In this document: piece after piece, positions 1 through 6,800 of the stretch | How positions within the stretch are numbered: the stretch's first letter is position 1 | Layout: each line of letters opens with the position of its first letter | Assembly: GCA_002428205.1 (NCBI GenBank) | Contig: DIUH01000258.1 | Span: 1 to 8,154 of the forward strand | DNA: 8,154 nucleotides | Direction: 5' to 3' | Origin: Planctomycetaceae bacterium UBA6163 | GTDB taxonomy: Bacteria; Planctomycetota; Planctomycetia; Pirellulales; Pirellulaceae | Notes under the pieces: model-generated | The model's database searches: none | What the model saw: the letters and a program-made list of their open reading frames with translations, nothing else | What the model was told of the DNA's origin: nothing | Made by a program: the position numbers and the translations under genes

Positions 1-55
1 AAACGCCGTGGACAACGCCATTCGTACCGGACACTTATTTCCTGCACGATCCTTA
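1..55. other. Left-edge non-coding stub downstream of the minus-strand gene
   Basis: No gene can be supported here. On the minus strand an ATG at 21 would open seven codons running off the left edge, so it could be the start of another minus-strand gene, but nothing in so short a stretch tests this. The core GTACCGGACAC at 24-34 resembles, from memory only, a short sequence that recurs between genes in Rhodopirellula-type genomes. It occurs once here, so repeat status cannot be judged. Confidence 0.25.
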
Positions 56-1630
56 TCAATCGGCGTTAGCATCTTGCAAGCGTTGGCGCCAGAACTGGCG
101 GGCCATTCGAACCGGTTCGATGAATTTCGACAACTCATCAGCGGGCAATTTTTTCAATTCATTTTCACAATCATTCAACCAGACACCAAAAAACTCGACC
201 GCCTTGCGAGAAATTCTCGGTTGGTCGTCGAAATCGATGAACCACGGTGCGCTGATCGCGGCGCGAAAATGCTCTTCATGCTCGGTAACGACGCGGACCA
301 GCACCCAACCGCTCTTGTTGATCTTTAATCCAGGAATCACGCCACGGGTTTCGGCAAACTTGGCTAGCGGTGCGCTATAAAAGATTTCACCGTTGTGGAT
401 CACTTCTAAGTATTCGACCGGGTCACGCACCGCTAGATGCAATTCGACGCTCATCTCCAGCGATTCGCCGCTGCTGGCTTGAAAGCGATGGCCGGGCGCG
501 AATCCGCCGAGCGTCGGGCGCAGCAGTGGTCCGTTGGTGATCATCGATCGGCCGGCCCAAACGGCATCATAATATTCGGCTTCCGAAGCGACCGGATTTA
601 GGCGTCGGTCGTCATCGTACATAGGCGAACCGATTGCGTAGGTTCGGTTGTAGCCGATTGCGGCCGATGCCCAGGCGGAATCGGGGTTGGCTTGGCGAGT
701 GCCGGTTCCGGCCAGCGGCACCAGTGGCAGACCGGCTTCGAGGATTCGCCAGTAGATCGCTTCGGCATAGCGGCCGGGTCCTAAGGCGCCTGAGAAGCCG
801 ATTTCCGCCGGCGGTCGCGAATCACGAATCTTATTCAATGGGATCGAACTGCCTTCGCGCAGCCAATCGCCTAGTAAAAAAATTCCGTCGACCTTGCCTG
901 ATGCCAGATGCACTGGCAATTGGATCGCTAGCGGGTTGGCGATCGCGACATGGCTTGTTTGGGTCGCGTCATCAGGCTGTGGGGCATCAGTATTCATCAT
1001 GGGATAGACCAACAAATCGCCGTCGGCCTTTGCTCGCGCGGAATACCAGAATGGTCCCAGATTCGCTTCGTCTTCGTTTAATTCCTTGTCGGCCATCTGC
1101 AACGGTTCGTCGGCGCCGGGGCGACCGGCCGCAGGTGGCGGATCGAGCAGCGCGGCGACATGCAAATCTTCGGTTGCCATTCGCAGTCGCAGATTGTTGG
1201 TCGGGAAAAAAGCGGCCATATCGCCCGACAAATACCCTTCGGCTTGCATGTCGACCATGCGCGAAAGCTCGACCAACTTTTCGTCGACTGCGCCCCGCTG
1301 GACATCAAAGTTGCCGGAGATCACTCGGTATTCGGGGCCACGAATGACTTTGAATCGATACTGATTACTGCTCAGCGGTAGTTCCAGTTTGCCTGGCAGG
1401 GTGATTCCGGGGCCTGAAGCGATGGTTCGACGGACCGCAGTTCGCCGACCGGTGCTGGTGCGCAGCTCCAATCGGGCGGGAACGCTGGTGCGGTTCGCAT
1501 CGTCACGCGTAATCAGCGTCAACGTGCCGTCAGCCGCCGGGGCTGAGGGTGTTTCAATGCCGGTAATCGCGATGGCGATCCAAACCCAAAGAATCGCCGC
1601 TTTGCACAAAACAGGGGTCGAAAATGGCAT
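56..1630 (-). CDS. Secreted CehA/McbA-like (PHP-type) protein, probably catalytically inactive
   Basis: The product is about 524 residues. ATG at 1630 is preferred; an in-frame TTG at 1639 adds three residues, and neither start has a Shine-Dalgarno site. The N-terminus looks like a signal peptide: Lys10, a hydrophobic run at about 11-25, then a Ser-Ala-Pro-Ala-Ala stretch at 29-33 suited to signal peptidase I. The protein is therefore probably periplasmic or external. A beta-rich region (about 35-130) contains RGPEYR at 97-102 and leads into EGYLSGDMAAFF (131-142). As I recall, planctomycete CehA/McbA family members have GDLHVHR at this point, supplying metal ligands; here both histidines are missing. 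Other family marks remain: ATEDLHVA (152-159), LASGKVD (242-248), GYNRTY (326-331) and AGRSMITNGPLL (359-370). I infer a family member that has lost hydrolase activity and may have a binding or structural role; substrate unknown. It is transcribed divergently from the J-protein gene. Confidence 0.72.
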   Translation of the reverse strand: MPFSTPVLCKAAILWVWIAIAITGIETPSAPAADGTLTLITRDDANRTSVPARLELRTSTGRRTAVRRTIASGPGITLPGKLELPLSSNQYRFKVIRGPEYRVISGNFDVQRGAVDEKLVELSRMVDMQAEGYLSGDMAAFFPTNNLRLRMATEDLHVAALLDPPPAAGRPGADEPLQMADKELNEDEANLGPFWYSARAKADGDLLVYPMMNTDAPQPDDATQTSHVAIANPLAIQLPVHLASGKVDGIFLLGDWLREGSSIPLNKIRDSRPPAEIGFSGALGPGRYAEAIYWRILEAGLPLVPLAGTGTRQANPDSAWASAAIGYNRTYAIGSPMYDDDRRLNPVASEAEYYDAVWAGRSMITNGPLLRPTLGGFAPGHRFQASSGESLEMSVELHLAVRDPVEYLEVIHNGEIFYSAPLAKFAETRGVIPGLKINKSGWVLVRVVTEHEEHFRAAISAPWFIDFDDQPRISRKAVEFFGVWLNDCENELKKLPADELSKFIEPVRMARQFWRQRLQDANAD

Positions 1631-1882
1631 GGGGATCAACCGAAAATGAATCTGCGTCTGGCCATCTACACTCCCCTAAGTTGTAACCGAGACGGCTGGG
1701 AAAGCGCAGACGTTTTTGGCCTGTGCGTGACCGTTCCGTTTTGCGTGGGGGTAGCAACTGGTTCAGCTTTTGCAATCGGATATGAAATCGTTGACTAGTC
1801 TGCCATGATGACAGTTGGCCACGGTCCCGATCGCCACATCGTTCCGTAAATAAATCAGTTTCATCGAAAAACAACCTTCCCG
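1631..1882. other. Divergent intergenic region (promoter region for both sides)
   Basis: This 252-base stretch separates the minus-strand secreted protein from the plus-strand J-protein gene, so it must hold the promoters for both. I found no convincing sigma-70 pair. TTGACT at 1791-1796 is a fair -35 box but has no -10 match at 16-18 bases. An AT-rich TAAATAAAT at 1847-1855 sits just before the J-protein start. No CIRCE heat-shock operator (TTAGCACTC-N9-GAGTGCTAA) is present, and neither start has a ribosome binding site. Confidence 0.5.
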
Positions 1883-2869
1883 ATGCCAGAAGACCTGTAT
1901 CAAACGCTGGGCGTAAATCGTCAGTCTGACAAAGACGAAATTCAGAAGGCCTATCGCAAATTGGCCCGCAAGTATCACCCCGACATGAACCAGAACGATG
2001 AGAAATCACGTGAAAAGTTCAAGCGGGTTCAAGAAGCGTACGACGTTTTGAGCGATCCTGACAAGCGAGCGGCGTATGACCGTTATGGTGCTGATTTTGA
2101 AAAGGTTCGCAGCAGCGGATTTAATCCTGCGGCGGGCGCTGGTGGGGCGTCGTTTGAAGGACTTGATCTGGAACAGATTTTCGGCGGTGCTCGTGGCGGT
2201 GGCGGCGGATTCCAAAATGGTTTCAGCGATTTCTTTGAGCAGTTGATGGGTTCTGGGGCTGGCGGCGGGGGGCGCGGTGCCGGAGGTGCTGGCGGCGGCC
2301 GTCGGACCCGCCAGGCGGCACCAACGGTGGGCGAAAACATTCGCCACGAGTTGAGGATACCGCTGAAGAAGGCGTTAACGGGCGGCCAGCACGAGTTTTA
2401 TCTGCCGGCGGATGCGGGGCAGCAAAAGATTGCGTTTTCGGTACCACCGGGAATCGAATCGGGATCGAAGATGCGGCTGCGTGGCAAGGGTTATGCGTCG
2501 GCTAGCGGCGGTCCGGCTGGCGATTTGATTTTGGTGATCCATGTGGATGAACATCCTTTGATTCGTCGCCAAGGAAAGAACCTTGTAATCACCTTGCCCG
2601 TCACACTCAAGGAAGCGACGCTAGGCGCAAAAGTCGACGTGCCGACGCCCAAGGGGGCGCTGACGATGACGGTTCCGCCGGGCAGCAGCGGCGGACGCCG
2701 ATTGCGACTGAAGGGCCAGGGAGTCGACGACGGCAGGGGCCCCGCGGGCGATATCCTGATCGAATTGCAGATCGCGTTGCCGGAAAAGATTGACGAATCG
2801 GCGAAGGAGTTGATCGAGCAGTTTGATGCGGCTCATCCGTTGTCGCCGCGCAGTCAGTTAAGCTGGTGA
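1883..2869 (+). CDS. Class B J-domain co-chaperone (CbpA-like DnaJ-family protein)
   Basis: The 328-residue product should stimulate the ATPase of a DnaK/Hsp70 partner and deliver unfolded clients to it in the cytoplasm. The J domain occupies about 4-70, with the essential HPD tripeptide at 32-34 and helix IV ending near YDRYG (65-69). A Gly/Phe- and then Gly-rich linker follows (about 80-140), including an FSDFFEQL segment at 114-121. There is no CxxCxGxG zinc-binding module, which separates this class B protein from true DnaJ. Two C-terminal beta-sandwich client-binding domains follow. CTD I starts near GENIRHEL (150-157) and includes PPGIESGSKMRLRGKG (188-203). CTD II includes TLKEATLGAKVDVPTPKG (241-258) and the parallel PPGSSGGRRLRLKGQG (265-280). 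The length is normal for CbpA-type proteins. The start is clear because the J domain begins at residue 4. It probably leads an operon with rnpA and yidD. E. coli CbpA also binds curved DNA, which cannot be judged here. Confidence 0.95.
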   Translation: MPEDLYQTLGVNRQSDKDEIQKAYRKLARKYHPDMNQNDEKSREKFKRVQEAYDVLSDPDKRAAYDRYGADFEKVRSSGFNPAAGAGGASFEGLDLEQIFGGARGGGGGFQNGFSDFFEQLMGSGAGGGGRGAGGAGGGRRTRQAAPTVGENIRHELRIPLKKALTGGQHEFYLPADAGQQKIAFSVPPGIESGSKMRLRGKGYASASGGPAGDLILVIHVDEHPLIRRQGKNLVITLPVTLKEATLGAKVDVPTPKGALTMTVPPGSSGGRRLRLKGQGVDDGRGPAGDILIELQIALPEKIDESAKELIEQFDAAHPLSPRSQLSW

Positions 2870-2921
2870 GCGGGCTGGACCGTGTCGCGAAGTTTTGGAA
2901 AACCTGGCAATCAGGGTGATG

Positions 2922-3290
2922 ATGATCGTGAATCGATTTGGAAAACGCGACCGAGTGAAAAGCGGAGACGACTTTACCGCGATCATTCGTGGTGGGGCGT
3001 TTGCGGCGGATGATTTGCTGGTGGTGAACGTTCGCCAGCGCGATACCGACTCGGTGGGAGCATATTCCCGCATCGGGATCACGATTCCGAAAAAGACAGG
3101 GCCGGCGGTCGTGCGAAATCGTTGGAAGCGTTGGATTCGCGAGGCGTTTCGTACCCAGCGGGCGCAGATCCCGATCGGTTTGGAGATCATTGTCAGGCCC
3201 AAACGTGATGCGATCGGCAGTTTCGACGCGATCGCTCGGTCGTTGCCGGTGACGGTCCGTCGGGCGAGTCGAAAGTTGAAAGACAACTGA
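2922..3290 (+). CDS. rnpA: Ribonuclease P protein component
   Basis: RnpA is the small basic protein subunit of RNase P. It binds the catalytic RNA (rnpB, not in this window) and helps it cleave the 5' leader from precursor tRNAs. From ATG 2922 the product is 122 residues, normal for the family. It opens with the usual N-terminal pattern (FGKRDRVKSGDDF) and carries the signature VVRNRWKRWIREAFR near the middle, matching the conserved RNR-x-KR-x-x-RE RNA-binding motif. The C-terminus is basic. The start is ambiguous: TTG 2895, ATG 2919, ATG 2922 and GTG 2928 are all in frame. AGGG at 2913-2916 lies 5 bases before ATG 2922, so I chose that one; 2919 is nearly as likely. The gene follows the J-protein stop by about 52 bases and precedes yidD by 25 bases, with no terminator between. 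rpmH, the usual gene upstream of rnpA, is absent. Confidence 0.95.
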   Translation: MIVNRFGKRDRVKSGDDFTAIIRGGAFAADDLLVVNVRQRDTDSVGAYSRIGITIPKKTGPAVVRNRWKRWIREAFRTQRAQIPIGLEIIVRPKRDAIGSFDAIARSLPVTVRRASRKLKDN

Positions 3291-3315
3291 AACGAGAAGG
3301 TGTCTGGGCGGAACG

Positions 3316-3525
3316 ATGGCACGAAAGTTCGCAATATTTTTGATCCGCTGCTATCAGGTCGGCATCAGTCCGATCTTGGGTCGATCGTGCAGATTTTCGC
3401 CGACCTGCAGCCACTATGCGATCGCTGTGATCCAACGGGATGGTTTTCTTGTCGGCGGTTGGCGGGCATTTCGCCGGATTCTTCGTTGCCATCCGTTTAA
3501 TCCGGGCGGATACGACCCGCCTTAG
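3316..3525 (+). CDS. yidD: Membrane protein insertion efficiency factor YidD
   Basis: YidD is a small inner-membrane-associated protein that aids insertion of membrane proteins by the Sec/YidC machinery. The 69-residue product is typical in length and carries the whole family pattern: LIRCYQVGISP (9-19), CRFSPTCSHYA (25-35) and RCHPFNPGGYDPP (57-69). The conserved cysteines are Cys25, Cys31 and Cys58, with an additional Cys12. The basic, amphipathic N-terminus fits peripheral membrane association. ATG 3316 fits the family N-terminus. GAGAAGG at 3294-3300 is 15 bases upstream, too far for a standard ribosome binding site, while GGCGGA at 3307-3312 is a weak nearer match. It follows rnpA by 25 bases, the order seen in most bacteria, but yidC does not follow. 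A GGCGG/CCGCC inverted repeat covers the end of the gene, but no T-run follows, so I do not call a terminator. Confidence 0.95.
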   Translation: MARKFAIFLIRCYQVGISPILGRSCRFSPTCSHYAIAVIQRDGFLVGGWRAFRRILRCHPFNPGGYDPP

Positions 3526-3591
3526 GTGGTCAGCCGTACGATCAAGACCAAACTGCCTCGAATCGCCAAACCCTTTAATTAGACTATTCGT

Positions 3592-3633
3592 AAACGTTTC
3601 GACATTGGAACCGATTCAATGTGAGACGCGTCT
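3592..3633. promoter_or_regulatory. Cluster of three short inverted repeats (possible operator or RNA hairpins)
   Basis: Three dyads lie almost end to end. AAACGTTT at 3592-3599 is a perfect 8-base palindrome. ACATTGGAA at 3602-3610 pairs with TTCAATGT at 3615-3622, with one bulged G and a CCGA loop. AGACGCGTCT at 3624-3633 is a perfect 10-base palindrome. No T-run follows, so a standard terminator is unlikely. Protein-binding sites before the large gene, or a hairpin protecting the 3' end of the yidD transcript, are possible. The function is inferred only from position and symmetry. Confidence 0.3.
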
Positions 3634-3700
3634 TATCCATTCAAACTCATCAGTCACCCTCTATCGCTCTGCAATGGCCGCCGAAAAACAGTTTGCTAAG

Positions 3701-3726
3701 GTTTAGGTTGTTGGTGGAGTTTAGGT
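3701..3726 (+). repeat. Direct repeat GTTTAGGT, two copies, 18-base period
   Basis: GTTTAGGT occurs at 3701-3708 and again at 3719-3726, with starts 18 bases apart, or nearly two helical turns. The pair lies about 135 bases before the start of the large gene, so it could be a regulator-binding pair. With only two 8-base copies, chance is not excluded. Confidence 0.35.
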
Positions 3727-3859
3727 AAAACGTACGGGTTGTGGCGATTTTCTTCTTTTCAGCGGCTGTTTCGGGTCGAAGTGAAGAGGGGGAAATAGGC
3801 GCACAGCCTTCCAGGAAACCGTCTCTTCAAATCGCCGGGTTGAAAATCGCGTGAAGGTA

Positions 3860-6800
3860 ATGAACAAACAGACGTCCAACGACGGAAATTGGTCAGGCAA
3901 GGGTGCTCGCGGTGGTCGGTCAGGTTCGCCGGGAGGTTTTGGACGTATCCGGCGGGCATTAGCGATGTTTTTGGCAAGCGGCGATGATGTTTCGCCACGA
4001 CGGGGTCGGTTGTTGCTTGAGCAACTCGAGAGCCGCCAGATGATGGCAGGCGACGTCGACATGCTGTTCACCAGTTCGTCCGGCGGATCGGATTCGCATT
4101 CGCCTGCATTGGTTGCGTCCACGAATGCCGAAGGGGAAGCCGCGCAGGACTTAGTCGCTTTTGCTAAGGCGCTAGCTGATGTGGGGGTGACCTATTACGG
4201 GGCAGCCTGGTGTCCGGCTTGTACTGAGCAGAAAGAACTGTTTCAAGATGGTGGCGACTACCTACCCTTCGTTGAGGTGACGAGGTCGGACCGGACGTTG
4301 AACGCGGTCGGCACGGCGGCGGGAATCGAAGTTTTCCCAACGTGGGAGTTTCCGGATGGGACACGAGCCACGGGAATCCAGTCGCTAGCGACCCTAAGCC
4401 AGCGCAGTGGAGTAGCGATTCCTCAATCGGCGAATCCGAGTTTTGTCGCAATCGGCAACCAGAACGTCGCGATCGGTTCACCGCTTCACATACCGGTCAA
4501 CGCATACAACCCGGCGGGTGGACCGATCACGGTGAGTGTTTCGGTTGCGAACCCTGATTTGCTGGAAGCGGTCGTGTTGACTGGCAATCGCAGCATTCGC
4601 ATGAGTGTGGCTGGCTATGGCGACATGGTCTTTGAACTGTTTGAAGACCGGGCACCGCGGCCTGCGGGTCGAGTGATCCAACTGGCACAGGATGGATTCT
4701 ACGACGGGACGATTTTTCATCGGATCATCGACAATTTTGTGATTCAGGGTGGCGACCCCACCGGAACCGGAACTGGCGGATCGCCGCTAGGCAATTTTGA
4801 CGACCAATTTCATCCTGACCTGCAGCACAATCGCACCGGTGTGTTGTCGTTTGCCAAGTCGACTGACGACACGAACAATTCCCAGTTCTTCATTACCGAA
4901 GGTCCCCAACGGACGCTTGATTTCAACCACTCGGTATTTGGTCAATTGGTCGAAGGTGAAAAGGTTCGCGAGGCGATCAGCGAGATCGCTGATAGTGCGG
5001 ACAAAGGCACCAATGCGTCAGACAGGCCGTTGATCAATATCGTGCTGGAATCGGTGACAGTATTCAACGACACCGAAAACTCGGTCGTGATGTTGAAGGC
5101 CAAAGGGAACCAGTCGGGCACAACAAACGTCACGTTCACCGCAACGAACGCCACCGGCCAAACGTTTACCGAAGTGGTGACCGTTTCGGTGGTTGCCGAC
5201 AGCGGCACGGGCAGCAATTCGCAGCCTTTCTTGGCCGACATTCCGACGCCTGCACCACAAGCGAATACTTCGCCGGCGACGTTGCAGTTGTCCAGCACGG
5301 ACGTCGAAGGCGACCCGGTCGAATACTTTGTCTCGACCACCAATACCAACGTGACTGCGACCGTCACTCCGACGACCGGATTGGTTACTGTAACGCCCAA
5401 TGCCGGTTTTGTCGGAACCGCGAACGTCGTCGTTGGCGTGCGGCCTGCGCCTGGTGTTGTCGGTGCCTTGGCGGGTCAAAGCGATATCCAATCGGTGCCC
5501 TTTACGTTCACCTCGAGCGCTGCTCCGGCGGCACCGACAAGCGTCAGCCTGAACAGCGCTAGTGATACTGGTTCGAGCAATTCGGACAGGGTGACTCGAA
5601 GCGGGACCCTCAGCTTTACGGTCACGGGTGTACAGCCCGGAGCAGAAGTGATTCTGTTTGCCGGATCGGTCGAAGTTGGACGTGTGGTTGCGACGGGAAC
5701 AACTGCGACCGTGACGACCAACAATATCGCGGCCCTTGGCGACGGGACCTATCAGATCACGGCGCGGCAATCGTCGGGCGGTCAGGTCAGCAGCGCCTCG
5801 CCAGCGATTTCGATCACTTATGATGCAACTCTACCGGTTGCGATCCAAAACTTTCCGACGTCGGCCAACGTCGGCGTGCCGTTGAACGTCAATCTAAATC
5901 ATCCCGAAGAAGGCTCGGGGTTGATCTACGGATTAACCGGGGCACCTGCGGGTGCGACGATCAATCCGCAAACGGGTGTGATTTCATGGACACCGACAAC
6001 CGAACAAATCGGTTCACGGACCATGACTTTGACGTTGACCGATTTGGCCGGCAACATCCGCAGCCAAACGTTTACGGTATCAGTCGCCGCAGAACCGCTG
6101 GCCGGAACACGGTTGGAAATTGCCAACCTGGACGGCCAAGTAATCACTCAGGTTGATCCCAACCAAGAGTTTCTACTGCGTTTTTATGTGCGCGATTTAC
6201 GCAGCGTCTTCAATCGTTCGGGGATCTTCGCCGGGTATGCCGATATCCTTTTTGACAGCACGAAGGTAACTCCTGTTACTTCCACGCCGATTCAGTTTGG
6301 CCCCGGATTTGGTTCGCTGGTTAGCTCAGGATCGTTTGGTACCGGCTTGATCAACGAATTGGGAGCGGTATCCGATAGCCTGGCACAAACGAATGTGGCT
6401 GAAGCGCTGATCGCCACGGTTAGAATGCAGGCCACCGGTACTGGCAACGTCACGTTTATCAGCGAACCTGCAGACCTTAACGGCAACGACATCCTCTTAT
6501 TCAATCAAACCACGGCCGTCGCGGATTCATTGGTCAATTTTGGACGCGTCGACCTATTGATCGGATCACGATTCACCGCGGTTAACGATACCTTCACGGT
6601 GGTTCGCGACAGCGCCGCGACGAACATCAATGTCTTGGCAAACGATACGTTTGCGGCCGGCGTCAGTGGTACATTGACCCTGTCGGCTGTCGGCACACCA
6701 TCATCCGGTGGTACGGTTTCGATTCAAAACGGCCAGGTGCGATATCAACCCGCGGCATCGTTTGTCGGTACAGAAACGTTTACCTACACGGCGACGGACG

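Larger units (their letters stand above)
3526..3859. other. Intergenic region upstream of the giant surface-protein gene
   Basis: I see no credible gene in these 334 bases; reading frames across it are short or are shadows of neighbouring genes. It is more AT-rich than its surroundings, especially at 3575-3600, and should hold the end of the yidD transcript and the promoter of the large gene. A cluster of short dyads lies at 3592-3633 and an 18-base-period direct repeat at 3701-3726; both are listed separately. No clear -35/-10 pair or rho-independent terminator was found. Confidence 0.55.

Noticed and set aside
634..1347. A 237-codon open frame on the plus strand opposite the secreted-protein gene
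   Set aside because: Its translation is very Arg-rich with no domain pattern, while the opposite strand has a signal peptide and family motifs. It is a GC-driven shadow.
1791..1819. TTGACT as the -35 box of a promoter for the J-protein gene
   Set aside because: No -10-like hexamer lies 16-18 bases downstream (the sequence there is GTTGGC-like).
1640..1882. CIRCE or sigma-32 type heat-shock control of the J-protein gene
   Set aside because: Neither the CIRCE inverted repeat nor a CTTGAA/CCCCAT pair was found.
2870..2921. A short rpmH (ribosomal protein L34) gene before rnpA
   Set aside because: The gap is far shorter than the roughly 135 bases needed, and no Lys/Arg-rich L34 sequence is readable there.
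3505..3521. GGCGG/CCGCC hairpin at the end of yidD as a rho-independent terminator
   Set aside because: The stem is only five pairs, it lies within the coding end, and no T-run follows.
3440..3706. An 88-codon plus-strand frame overlapping the end of yidD
   Set aside because: It starts inside yidD in another frame, has no family pattern or ribosome binding site, and ends in the AT-rich intergenic region.
5018..5770. A 250-codon open frame on the minus strand within the giant gene
   Set aside because: The product is low-complexity, Arg/Gly/Asp-rich sequence, the antisense image of Thr/Val/Ser-rich Ig-like repeats. Other minus frames across 4900-8100 have the same cause.
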